Source: Phaffia rhodozyma
Taxonomy: Eukaryota > Basidiomycota > Tremellomycetes > Cystofilobasidiales > Mrakiaceae
Direction of reading: 5' to 3'
Length of the DNA: 64,000 nucleotides
NCBI GenBank assembly: GCA_014706385.1
Contig: JACGZH010000002.1
Location: 1,984,001-2,048,000 of the forward strand
Each line of letters opens with the position of its first letter. The first letter of the stretch is position 1. A program made the translations under genes and the position numbers. This document shows, piece after piece, positions 42,031 through 51,644 of the stretch. Below the pieces are notes generated by a model, which worked only from the letters and a program-made list of their open reading frames with translations, was not told the origin of the DNA and searched no databases.

Positions 42031-43920
42031 ATGCCTCAGCCAAACTTTGTCCTCTCATCTTACCTAGGCGAGTTCCTTCCGAGTGCCACTTGTCCCGGCT
42101 TCTTTCTTCTTTTCTTTCATGGTTATCTCGGCGGTTAACCCGGTCCATCTCTTTATGTCGTTCTGCCCTGCTTAGCCAGTCCCCTTCCTACTCTTCAAGG
42201 ATCTCCTCCTCTTGGAGTTGGTCAGTCTTTCCTTGTAGATTTCCATTGTTAATCTTCTTGCCTATTTATACTCATCTTCTTCCCTTCTATCTGGCTCGTA
42301 GGTGGGAAGTCTCCTCGGCCGGACTGGCCGGATGGCTTGCTCCAGTCTTTAGTCAAGATCAAAGACTTCAAAGAGATGGTAGACAAATGTATGACCCGCT
42401 CAGTCTCTTGCTATCTCGTCTTATTTTATGCTTGTCTGCAAGCATCATAATCGATCTGATCTGACAGCAGAATCTCATCCATCCATCCATCTTCAGATTT
42501 CAAAGAGCAGGTTCCAACGAACTCGCTGCCCACCCATCCTGGTCATTTGTTTCCTCATCTTCAGTCGTTGTCACGAACCATGTCCCTGTCCCCGGACGCA
42601 AGCCTGTTGAAGGCGCTAAAAACGCTTCCCCTCGACGCCGTTGTAGCCGCAATCTCTGCGTGGAATCTGTCGAACGATCCAGAGACGTCGGCCAAAGTAT
42701 CATCTAGTCTCGAGGCGGATGCCCACCCGCTAGAGGAACTCGGTGAGGTCAAGATCGACGGTGCTGAGGTCGGCACGGTCTCTGGGCTCAAGGACAGCGT
42801 CGCCTGGAAGTACGGAAAGTCTCCGATGGGAGAAACTGTTCGTCTATAATTGTTCTACATATATGCTCTCTTGTCCTTGACAATTGAGCCTTCTTGTCTT
42901 GGACCCCCCCGAGTAGGAATTCATCCTAGTTGACAGCCGAGCAGACGTTCCTGCGCTTGTCGTCCGAGCATTGACAATTCCGTTTGAGCAGGAAGATTTC
43001 GATGAATTCAGTGTCACTGTAAGTCAAAGCCACCCATCTCTCCTTTATAGACTAAGGCACTCGGGCCCTTACTCCTGCTAATATCTTGTTCGCCCCTGAT
43101 TACCCTAGGGAACTTGTAAGAAGACATGATCATATGTATGCCGCCGTTATCTTCGTTGTAAAGAAGCTCTGACCCCTGTCGCGCCTCTCATTAGACCGAT
43201 ATAACCCAAAGTCAAAGGCATCTTGGCTTTGGTCCAGACAGAGCCTTGGTACGAAGCGACTTGGGATCAAGCACTTTGTCCTTACAAATTACAACGTACG
43301 TCCCCATTCAGAAGGCTCTGCGCAACATCTCTTTTCTGATTGAGATCGAAACTATATTCCGACACCACTCAGAACTGGGTCTTCGGAGTCTTTAATGAGG
43401 ATCATACATTCGCCGCTGTGTCGTAAGTTTCTTTCCTTGCTCTGAGCTAGTACATAGAGTGTTGACGTGTATCCATACTTCTTTATCAGTCCTGTAATCT
43501 CTGCGTCGGCAGAAGATCCTTCGGTGCTTCAAGCGTTGACCTACTGGTCCCAATCCGCTCTAGGCGCTGAGGGAGGCTTTAAAATCGTCCGTGTCCCTCT
43601 CCAAGCCTGAAAGTGATCTTTCCTCTCTTTCGATTCATCCATTAATCATTTGCAGGGTTCTTGATACATCTTCGACAGGGTGCTAAACCGCAAGCCAGTC
43701 TGTCTGATCAAGTCCTCTTTCCGACTAACCCTGCCCGACGGGCTTCGATGAACAAAGGTAAAGAACGAGTCCGACCTGAGAAACGGTTGGATCCAAAGAT
43801 AGGTTCGTTCATCTAGCTCCTGTGATTTTTATAAATATACCAACTACAAAAACTGATTTTGGCTGTTTCGGACGGAAACATCTAGCTTCTGAGAGTGACG
43901 TCGAAGATGACGATGCTTAG
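42031..43920 (+). CDS. Unrecognised protein of 347 residues, ten exons
   Basis: Exons 42031..42082, 42176..42220, 42302..42388, 42497..42837, 42917..43018, 43212..43295, 43373..43422, 43490..43590, 43656..43802 and 43886..43920. All junction phases agree. The product has an N-terminal linker, then GLLQSLVKIKDFKEMVDKYF, a helical LLKALKTLPLDAVVAAISAW and GKSPMGETEFILVDSRADVP. A better conserved-looking block follows: LGIKHFVLTNYNNWVFGVFN, then AVSPVISASAEDPSVLQAL. The C-terminus is basic and then acidic (SESDVEDDDA). The VLTNYNNWVFGVF block reads like a strand-rich enzyme or nuclease-like core, but I cannot assign a family. There is no signal peptide or membrane span, so it is probably nuclear or cytosolic. 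It is divergent from RAD5 and upstream of DCC1, which may be coincidental. Confidence 0.7.
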
Positions 43921-44241
43921 AATGCCATAAATCGTTCAAAATTCTCTTTCTGCTACTTCTCTTGTTATGATGTTGTCACTTTAGCTCTTGTAGTTTTGCT
44001 AGTTGTAGCGGTGTGCGTGTTAGTATGTATGGAACAAAATCAGTTGTCGTATATTGCTTGAGAGAGAAACTTCTACACAGAGCGATGACGCGTTACCAGA
44101 CGCGTCGCGTTGGATACCTAAATGAGAGAGACGCGCCCTATCAAGTTGATTCCCTTTGCAGAACATACATCTAAATCACACAACCAAGCTTTGGTTGACC
44201 CGACCTATCTGTCTCAACACTCGACCGACTCTTCCAAGATT
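43921..44241. promoter_or_regulatory. DCC1 upstream region with two ACGCGT sites
   Basis: 321 bp between the stop of the unrecognised gene and the preferred DCC1 start. ACGCGT occurs at 44088-44093 and 44100-44105, followed by another GCGT (CGCGTCGCGT). They lie 137-154 bp before the ATG at 44242. Their position immediately before the earlier ATG at 44122 argues that this ATG is in the 5' UTR or not used. Confidence 0.6.
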
Positions 44242-46291
44242 ATGGCACCCAACACAGTCCCGATATTTTTCCCACCACAATTATCAAACGGTCGATCAAC
44301 CAGATTGGGTCAGACCGGGGTAGGAGTAGGAGGAGGAACAAGTTCAAGTTCAGATCATATATTGATGGAACTTCCGCCAGAGATCGTGAAGTTGATTGAA
44401 CAAGGATCAGAGTCCAACCCACTTTCGTTCGTTCTCCTTGTATTCGAATCGCATCTTTTCTTGCCCTTACCTGTTGGGATGTTCTCTTCGTTTTCTTTCT
44501 CGTTCTTCCTTTTTTTTTTTTTTGAAAAATTGATTTAACATTATTCATCCTGTCGTTTCCGCCCGCGAACTCTCTTCCTTATCCTCTTTCTCGGACGGAC
44601 ATATTAAAATTCGAGAAACAAAACAGGTTGACGATCAAAGGAAGACCATCTGATGAAGCAGTTCTATGTACACCAAACTCTACATATTCCATTCGGACCG
44701 TTCAGATCTCCAACGAGCTTGTCCTTCTCTCCTTACCCTCCTCCTCCTCTTCGTCCTCTACTCCAATAGAGGGAGATCGCATAGCATCATCAGGGACAGG
44801 AGAAGATGTTTTCGGAAAAGTTTCAGTATCCCCGAAAGAAGTGGACGGAGGAACAGGTTCAGTATCAGATGAAACTGGAGAAACCGAGGAGAAGTTGATG
44901 TATACAGAGACGCTGCATGAGTTGATGGAATTGACGAGCTGTGTGCCCCGGTTGGGTCGGATCGAGGATGTGCTGAGAGGTCAGGAATGGAGCGGGCTGA
45001 AAGACCGTCAGACGCGGTCAAACATCAAAGGAGAGGCCAGCGAGAACGACACGGAAGACGATGAAGATGAGGAAGATGGAGAGAGACCGGTCAGTCCTGA
45101 GCTCTCGAGAATTATAGAACGACCTGATCAATTCTGAAACTTCAGTATCTATTATCGGTTTATTCTCAATCAAAAGAGGAAACGGACAAGATACACATTG
45201 GCGCATCTCCGGTCGATCATCCAAGCATCAGACGCTGAGCTCGACCAAGGCCTCAAGGATCGGAATGTAATCGAGCTGGACGGTTCGTCGTTTCTTTGCC
45301 TTTGTACAAGATTGAAATTGAACCAAACAAATATATAAAACATATTCACCCATTGATCTCTCTGCGGTTTTGATTGTCTCTCTCAGGAAAACTCCTCCCT
45401 CTACCACCTACTCGACTGTGTCACCTTCTTTGCCTCCTTCTCTCCCTCCTCGTGATTCACTCCCCCACCGAACCTCCGCTCTCTGCCCCTTTCGCGCTCA
45501 TCGCTCCTGACTTAAGGAAGCGAGGGGTTGGGCCAGAGCTGGGTGAGGCTGTGATGAACCTGTTCGGAAAGGTCGACACAGACATGGACTGGGTGTTAGA
45601 TGATGTTAAGGGGATCGTTAGAGAAGTTGGCAGGGGACTGCTTCTGGGACTCGAAGTGAGTCGATAAGATCCTTTCGAATTCTTTCTTCTGATGTATCTT
45701 TCTCTACAAAAGAGTCCAATACTAATAGAAGCTTCATTTGACAGACAAACGTCGGAATCCCATTAGAAGACTTCATGTCCAATTGGGCTGAGAGCGTAGG
45801 AGACGCCTTCAGCGCGCATACAGTCCTAACCTCTCTCGAGGTAATTCCTTTTGCTACTCTCATTATCCTCATATTGTCTAGTCGCTCGTACTGACCCTAT
45901 ACTCCGTCCTGTTGCGTTTCCTGAACACATACTGATGTGATATTCAAAGGGAAACTACCTGATCAACCCACCTACGGTGCTCAGTCCTCAACCTACGCTA
46001 CTTCCGTTCGCCTACACCTCGCTTCCTTCGGTCCCTGTCGAGCGGTTCCAGGAACTCTTTTCTACTCGATCTCAATGGCGGTTAGCCGATCTCAAACCGT
46101 TCATCCGGGATCTATCACCTGATGAGAAATCTCTCGATAGATTGATTGCTAAGTACGGTAGGGTGGTTAAACAGAGAGAGGTCTTGGCTGGTTCACTCAG
46201 TTTGAAGGAGAAGGACAGAAGAGCGAGAAATGGTGGTAGTGGAGCGCAGGAGGGTCCGTTGGTCGAATGGGTTTATCCGAGGGGTCGATGA
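44242..46291 (+). CDS. DCC1: Dcc1, sister chromatid cohesion subunit of Ctf18-RFC
   Basis: Exons 44242..44426, 44627..45089, 45177..45282, 45387..45655, 45745..45840 and 45950..46291; 486 residues. Dcc1 with Ctf8 and Ctf18 forms the alternative clamp loader for cohesion and replication checkpoint signalling. Recognisable pieces: LMELPPEIVKLIEQ; SLTIKGRPSDEAVLCT followed by TYSIRTVQISNELVLLS (the core Dcc1 N-terminal strand pattern); then RYTLAHLRSIIQASDAEL and ELDGKLLPLP. The C-terminal winged-helix part includes TLLPFAYTSLPSVPVERFQELF and FSTRSQWRLADLKPFIRDL. It is longer than yeast Dcc1 (380) because of an acidic Ser-rich insertion (about 75-190). An in-frame ATG at 44122 would add 40 residues. 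The exon 3 acceptor AAAAG is weak. Confidence 0.83.
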
Positions 46292-46550
46292 TATGATGAA
46301 AAATCAGCTCTTCAATAGTCTTTCTCTCAGGATGGTGATTTATGACAAATGGTGTAAAACATAATGCCTTGAAACGTTGTCAAGGGAGAAGGAAAAAGAA
46401 AGTACTTGAGGTGTATTTCGGAGTGAAAGGATTGCATTGGTTATATGTATTATCTTCTAGGGTGTATTCGTCTAGATTTTGCTTTTGGAAGATTGTAGAA
46501 AACAGAAGAGAGAAGAGAAGAAACAGGGCATGGCAAGCAGTGTTCGTTCC

Positions 46551-47144
46551 CTATTTCGAAGGCAAGGCCACCAAGTTCTCTAATGCCTTTGTGAGGTCTC
46601 CGTTTGAGCTACGCAGGCTCTCCTCAGCCTGAGATCGGGTGATCTCAAACTCGCTGACCTGAAGAGATCATGATGGGATAACAAAGTGCTCTCAAATTCA
46701 ACACCTCAATCCTGTATACCGGATGGCATTGAAAGAAGTAGAAGAAAACGAACGATGAATGCAACATCCTTCTCGTCTACCGCCACTGCTGATCCAGCTG
46801 CCTTTTCCTTCTTGGCCGACTCTTGTTTCGCGTATTCTGCGTTCAGGAGCTCCCTAGCGGCTGAGTCGAGTTTGTTCTTGATGTAGTTTCCTCCATCAGC
46901 GAACTTTTATGCATGAAGTCATGGTATAGCCAAAGTCACGAGGGACACCGAGAGGAATAGACGGGCGTATGTCAACGTCATGAAGCCATCAAAGAAAGAA
47001 AGAAGAATGAAAAGCCAAAGGTATGCATCAGTCGAGAGAACAAGTGATTTTTTTCCCACAACAAAGATATACATAAGGCCAAAAAAAAACGAGATAGGGA
47101 AGGCTCACCTCCTGAATAACTTCTCCTATCGGTTGACGACTCAT
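46551..47144 (-). CDS. HYPK-like small UBA protein
   Basis: Three exons on the minus strand, 47144..47109, 46903..46754 and 46658..46551, give 97 residues. The start is MSRQPIGEVIQE. A long charged helix follows (KLDSAARELLNAEYAKQESA), and the C-terminus is a UBA-like three-helix bundle, VSEFEITRSQAEESLRSSNG then DLTKALENLVAL. This is the HYPK layout (also the C-terminus of NAC-alpha); HYPK binds the N-terminal acetyltransferase NatA and regulates it at the ribosome. NAC-alpha itself is excluded because there is no NAC domain. Intron junctions are all phase 0, and the donors are GTGAGC and GTTCGT. An LTR sits only 126 bp upstream of the start codon. Confidence 0.72.
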
Positions 47145-47264
47145 AGCTGATATGTATTGATGAGAAAGTGTTGTGGTCGGAGCGAGATGAATAGGAAAAT
47201 ACCGGATAGTTTCAAAACGGCCTAGGATGATGGATGTTGAGAATGTCACGTGGGTATCAACAGC

Positions 47265-47711
47265 ACAGCTGTTAGGGATGTGACCTGAGTGTTACACCCC
47301 GGCAACCTTCTCCTGCTTCTGCCGCTTCTCCTACCTCGGTATTCCTTATGCTCTCTCATTACATGAACATGCAGGTATATGACCTTCCAGCGCAGGGGCT
47401 TCTAGCACCTTCTGTGATCTATCTTCTTATGCATAACCGTTGGAGTCTGAGGATGTTATATAAGACGGGAATTATTCCGCCAACCATAGCTTAGTCTACC
47501 AAGCCTGAATCCTTTGTCATTCCTTTGTTCCCGAGTAATCTTGTTCCATTATTGTATCAACCTTGTTCATACTATTTCCCTGCCTTGCGCTCTCGTCACA
47601 GTCACCAAGCTAGAGAGCCTGAACTTCCTTCTTGCCAGCCCTATTCCCTGCCTGGTTACATTCTTGTAACCTTCCCGTTACCCTCTGAACCCGGACCCTG
47701 ACAACAACAGC
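47265..47711 (+). mobile_element. Solo LTR of a retrotransposon with 5-bp target duplication
   Basis: The element itself is 47270..47706 (437 bp). It begins TGTTAGGGATG and ends CCCTGACAACA, giving imperfect inverted ends (TGTTAGGG versus TGTTGTCAGGG) of the TG...CA type. It is flanked by identical 5-bp repeats, ACAGC at 47265-47269 and at 47707-47711, the expected integrase target duplication. An internal TATATAA (47457-47463) fits an LTR promoter reading rightwards. No gag-pol or second LTR is present nearby, so this is a solo LTR left by recombination. Superfamily (Gypsy or Copia) cannot be told from the LTR alone. Confidence 0.82.
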
Positions 47712-48170
47712 GGTGAATCGTGACTGGATATCAAGTTGATCACGTGATTCAGTTTCAATCTCTACCCTATATAAATCTCACAAGACTGAATTTTCTCTTC
47801 CCTCTTCTTTTCTCTTTCTCATGGTCGGACTAAATTCCTTCCCTCCTTGCCCTCCAGGGTCCAAGATAGAGGGAGGTCCAGACATCCAGACTAGACGAAT
47901 AGCCTCTAACCCCCCCGGAAGGGCACCCACCTGAGTGGACTAGGGTTTTCTTTTCGATCGAACTGCCTCCGTCTTTTAACCGAGCGATGTGCGGGTCTTT
48001 TGATCGGAGGAGCCTTGACCATTTGTCGGGTGGGATTGGTTCCTTTCGGGGGGAAGGGTATTTCACCTGCATGTAAAACAATCTTGAAGGAGGCCTATTT
48101 CCAGACATGGAGCTGCTGCCCAGGATAACAGGATCACCTAATGCGAGTGACAACTCTTGTACCTTTCTTC
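47712..48170 (+). other. Unexplained TATA-led segment with nested hairpins, possible noncoding RNA
   Basis: A TCACGTGA palindrome (47740-47747) and TATATAAAT (47768-47776) lie just downstream of the LTR, as in a promoter, but no long plus-strand frame follows (the ATG at 47821 gives 37 codons). Complementary blocks are visible: CCTCCG 47966-47971 with CGGAGG 48005-48010, enclosing CCG 47980-47982 with CGG 47992-47994; and GGTG 48029-48032 with CACC 48064-48067, enclosing TTCC 48040-48043 with GGAA 48052-48055. This could be a structured RNA such as an RNase P/MRP or snoRNA-type gene, but I cannot match it to one. A minus-strand frame of 107 codons overlaps it and has no recognisable motif. 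Confidence 0.25.
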
Positions 48171-48475
48171 TCTTTCTTGTTTCAATGTAAATATCATTTC
48201 AAAATATATGAACGACTTCGATCTATCCGTGTGCTCGTTTTGCTTGAATATTGTTGTCAAACCGTTTATGAACATATGCGATGACCTCTGTGTACAATAC
48301 AGTTGTCTCATGTCCGTGTTCCTGTAAATCACATCTGATGTCTTGCTCGCTTTGAGGTTCACGATTACTGAGCTAGTACATGTCATTATATCGAAAGCGA
48401 TTTCATCTCCCTGGCAATACCAAAGCATGTGGTCTTGTTACGGAAGAAGCAAGGCTAGTCCCGACCTGATTCTAT
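48171..48475. other. 3' region of PRE3
   Basis: About 300 bases, AT-richer than its neighbours, beyond the PRE3 stop. No gene or repeat is seen. Confidence 0.4.
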
Positions 48476-49782
48476 CTACGATCTCACTGAGGCAACATCC
48501 TTTCCTGGCACGGTATCCTTTAAGATTTCCTTGCCTTCCCAGAAACTACAGAAAAGCAAAGGGGATCCAAAATCAGTTGGTTCTGTGTAGACATGGCAAG
48601 AGGACATGAGAAAGAAGAGCCGTGCGTACCGAGGGATATCATCGCCAGCATAGAATTTCCTCTCGACACCACCAGGCGTGATGACAGCCATACGGATCAC
48701 TCCTCCAGAAGATCCATCCCGGGACATTGCCAACGAAAGTGCTGTTTTAGAGTACGATTACAAACACGAACCAGACAGATGACCGCTGTAAGCATCTAGA
48801 CGTCGTGCTTGAAACACTCGGGCAAATAAGAACAAACCATTTCGAACAAACTGCACAGTCTCCTCCTCTCCCCAGCCCTCTTGGAAGGTTGCATCACAGT
48901 ATCCGTAGATGTAGGTCGAACCGGATCCTCCGATGGCCCACGGCTGTCGGAAGAGACCTCCACCAAGAGGGATGTTGTATACCGACGGTCCATTCTCCGC
49001 ATCCCATCTAGATAAACAAGAGTGCATGGAGTCGATAGCATAAGAAATATATCAGTTGTTGTAGCCAGGTTTTGAGGTCGACTTCAAAGGACCATGTACA
49101 CATATGAATAATTGATGCAAACAAGACGTACCCAGCCACGATGATACCTGCACTCAAGTTGTCCTTGTTCTCGTAACAGAGTTTTTGGAAGATAGAAGCG
49201 GTGGTGTGAACAGATGGAGGAGCGCCAGTCATAGCAGAGAACATCTGAAGCTGATAGTGAACAATATCTGCTACGGCCTATGTCGCGTAGGTCGAGATGG
49301 GTAGTCAGATCATCAGATCTCTCTTGCGAAGGGACAGTATGTCAGAGCAGCGAAACACACCTGAGTGTCAGCGGCTGATCCTGACCGACAGCAGTAGACT
49401 CGGTCATGAATATGTGTCAACTTGTCCGTCACTCGGTTAGCAATATAAGATCTGTTTGGCAAACAAGACCAGATGCATCAGCTTTGGTGACGACGTGAGG
49501 ATTGAAGGTTGATCTTTGTTCTCTTCAAAGTATGAATATATTCAGAGATAGAGAAAAACCCAATAACCCACCCAGAGGTTGTCCTGGAGTCAGCTCCGAT
49601 GACGACTCCTCCATTGAACTGAACGGCCATGATGGAAGTCTGTGGAACAACGGTTTGAATGTGAGTCTTATGGTCTCTAGGAGCAGAGATATTAACTGGA
49701 AGAGCAGGGAAAGCATTAAACGAACACCGAGGTTGATCTCTCCCTTCTTAAGCCTATCGATGCCTGCACGTCCGATCTCCAT
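48476..49782 (-). CDS. PRE3: 20S proteasome subunit beta 1 (Pre3, caspase-like activity)
   Basis: Seven exons on the minus strand: 49782..49726, 49639..49572, 49451..49361, 49277..49132, 49007..48838, 48741..48630 and 48545..48476; 237 residues. The propeptide is 19 residues and ends in Gly; autolysis before Thr20 exposes the catalytic threonine ([10 protein letters not shown]). Diagnostic sequence follows: [42 protein letters not shown], and [16 protein letters not shown], which are typical of beta 1. The intron after Gly19 falls exactly at the propeptide cleavage site. The core subunit sits in the 20S particle of nucleus and cytosol. The gene shares its promoter with the 19S lid gene RPN12. 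Confidence 0.93.
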
Positions 49783-50024
49783 GATTGTTTGATTAGATTA
49801 GGGATGTAGAGGTGTGTGTGTGTGTGTGTGTGATGGTAGTATGAAGAGAAAAGGGAAGAGATGGTAGGTTGATGGTCGTTTGAGGTTGATGGCCGTCTTG
49901 GTGGAGGTTTGGCTGATGTCGTGGAACTTTGGCTCATTCTCACCTTCTTCCATCCAAACTTGTCCATCCAATCCATCATCCTCTGGCCATCTCATCTCTC
50001 TTCTCATACATTACACAATCTATC
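49783..50024. promoter_or_regulatory. Bidirectional PRE3/RPN12 promoter with GT repeat
   Basis: Only 242 bp separate the two start codons, so control elements must be shared. A GT dinucleotide run occupies 49812-49832 on the PRE3 side. I looked for the yeast proteasome-associated element GGTGGCAAA and saw no exact copy; GGTGGAGGTTTGG at about 49899 is the nearest. Whether an Rpn4-like factor acts here is open. Confidence 0.55.
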
Positions 50025-51239
50025 ATGTCTCTTCAGTCATCTTTCAACGCACTCAAGGCCTCGTTCGATGCAAATGATCTCGCGTCTGTCGGACAGCAGC
50101 TTGCTCCGTTAAAGGTTCGCCTTCGTCTTCTCTTTCTTCTGTCATTACTCTTACTTTGAGCGAACAGGGTCATTCACACCTTGGTTTGATTTAGATCCAA
50201 CTTGTTCAACATCAACTACTTTTTCCTTCTGGATCAAATCACTCTGAAGAGGATCTGATTACTGCTCGTGAGTCCCGCTATGCAGATCTCATCGTTTCTA
50301 ACAATCACTGACCGGTGCCCTTGTGTTTTCATCTTCCCTCAAAGGCTCGGTTTTGGAGATCGGAGCGTTTCACTCAATCCGAACAGGGAAGCTTCCGGCA
50401 TTCGAGCGATACCTTGCTCAGTTGGATGCGTTCTATTTTTCGTGAGTTGCTTCATATGCCGTTAGCGAGAAGGAACATTTTCATCGTTATCTCATCATCT
50501 ATACCTCTTCTCTTTTACTATCCTAACAACTGCTCGTCTTACTCTGTACCGTTAAATAGAAGCCTCCCTCCGTCGCCACACCGTGCCTCTCTTCTAGCCC
50601 TCCAGCTTCTCGCTCTTCTCTCATCATCCCGAACCTCCGCATTCCACATTCTCCTCGAAACTATCCCTCCGGCACTTCAAGCCGAACCGGACGTGAAAGA
50701 GGTGATTGAGCTCGAGCGAGGGCTTATGGAGGGTAGCTACAACAAGGTGTGGAGAATGGCTGCAAGTCTGATCGAGAAGGAAAAGGCCTTGGCTGGAATC
50801 GCTGTTGACAGTAAGGATGGCGGAGGATTGGCCGTTCTGGCGGATGGCCTAGTGGGTTCTATCAGGTATGGACTGAACCGGCTTTCTTTTATTGATATCT
50901 GAGTCTTCGACCATATGCTCAAAACTGATATAATCCATCTCTGTAAAAACCACAATGCTATATTCCTTGGATCTTCTTTCAAACAGGAACGAGATCTCGT
51001 TGTCTTTCCTTTCATCTTATAAATCCCTTCCCATCTCTTCTGCTCAGCAGCTACTCTTCTTCAACTCACCCTCCGAGGTCACCGCGTTTGCTCAACGACG
51101 AGGATGGACGCTCTCTCCTTCAAGCTCGACGATTTACTTCCCAGCTGCTACTTCTGACGCACATGGGCAGGGCGAGGGCGTTAAGGATCTGATTGATGAG
51201 GCGCTGGGCTATGCTAGAGAGTTAGAGAGTATTGTTTAA
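50025..51239 (+). CDS. RPN12: 26S proteasome lid subunit Rpn12
   Basis: Exons 50025..50114, 50195..50267, 50345..50441, 50560..50865 and 50987..51239; 272 residues, the usual Rpn12 length. Rpn12 (PSMD8) is the last subunit to join the 19S lid and triggers its docking to the base. The PCI-type helical repeats show as LLFPSGSNHSEEDLITARSV, then LEIGAFHSIRTGKLPAFERY and LAQLDAFYF; mid-protein LLALQLLALLSSSRTSAFHI and LLETIPPALQAEPDVKEVIE; and the winged-helix end NEISLSLLSSYKSLPISS-type sequence followed by FFNSPSEVTAFAQRRGW. The splice model is simple and all phases agree. Confidence 0.92.
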
Positions 51240-51644
51240 AGATAGATGTCGATGGGATTTCTTTGTCTTTTCTTCAACCTTTCCTCCTCGTTTCTCTCAT
51301 CGTTATGATCGACGAGGGATCGTTTGAAGGATCTTAACCCTACGTGCTTTTGTTTGAGTCGATGTGAGAGACATTTGTACTTCCCGCCAAATTTCCTTAT
51401 AAGTCTGTACGCATTTCCCGAGGATTGCACTTTGCGTATGTATTCATCCCATCATCGATATCGATACAGATATAACACAACCCCATACGACGCCAGATGA
51501 TGGACACGCGAAACTGACGCTCATTAACGCAAAGACAAAAGTGAAATGTTTAAACACGAGGAACGGAACCACAGAAAACCATAACTATGTAGAAGAAGGC
51601 GTTGTAGTTATGTATGAAAGAACAGAAGTGGTTTGTCGATTTTC
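51240..51644. other. Convergent intergenic region between RPN12 and the amidohydrolase
   Basis: 405 bases with the 3' ends of two converging genes. No coding, RNA or repeat signal is visible. Confidence 0.45.

Noticed and set aside
42376..42560. Frame WWEVSSAGLAGWLAPVFS in the unrecognised gene, with a 14-nt exon
   Set aside because: A different phase (GKSPRPDWPDGLLQSLVKIK, then FKEMVDKYFKEQVP) connects all first four exons without a microexon and without an extra intron.
43109..43115. A 7-nt microexon (GGAACTT) in the unrecognised gene, with good splice sites
   Set aside because: It gave a plausible frame (KGILALVQTEPWYEATWDQA) but then forced a stop in the next exon. Joining 43018 directly to 43212 in phase 0 gives LGIKHFVLTNYNNWVFGVF and keeps every later junction in phase.
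44122..44241. Upstream in-frame ATG of DCC1
   Set aside because: It lies 17 bp after the second ACGCGT site and would add 40 polar residues unlike known Dcc1. The ATG at 44242 is preferred, but transcript ends would decide.
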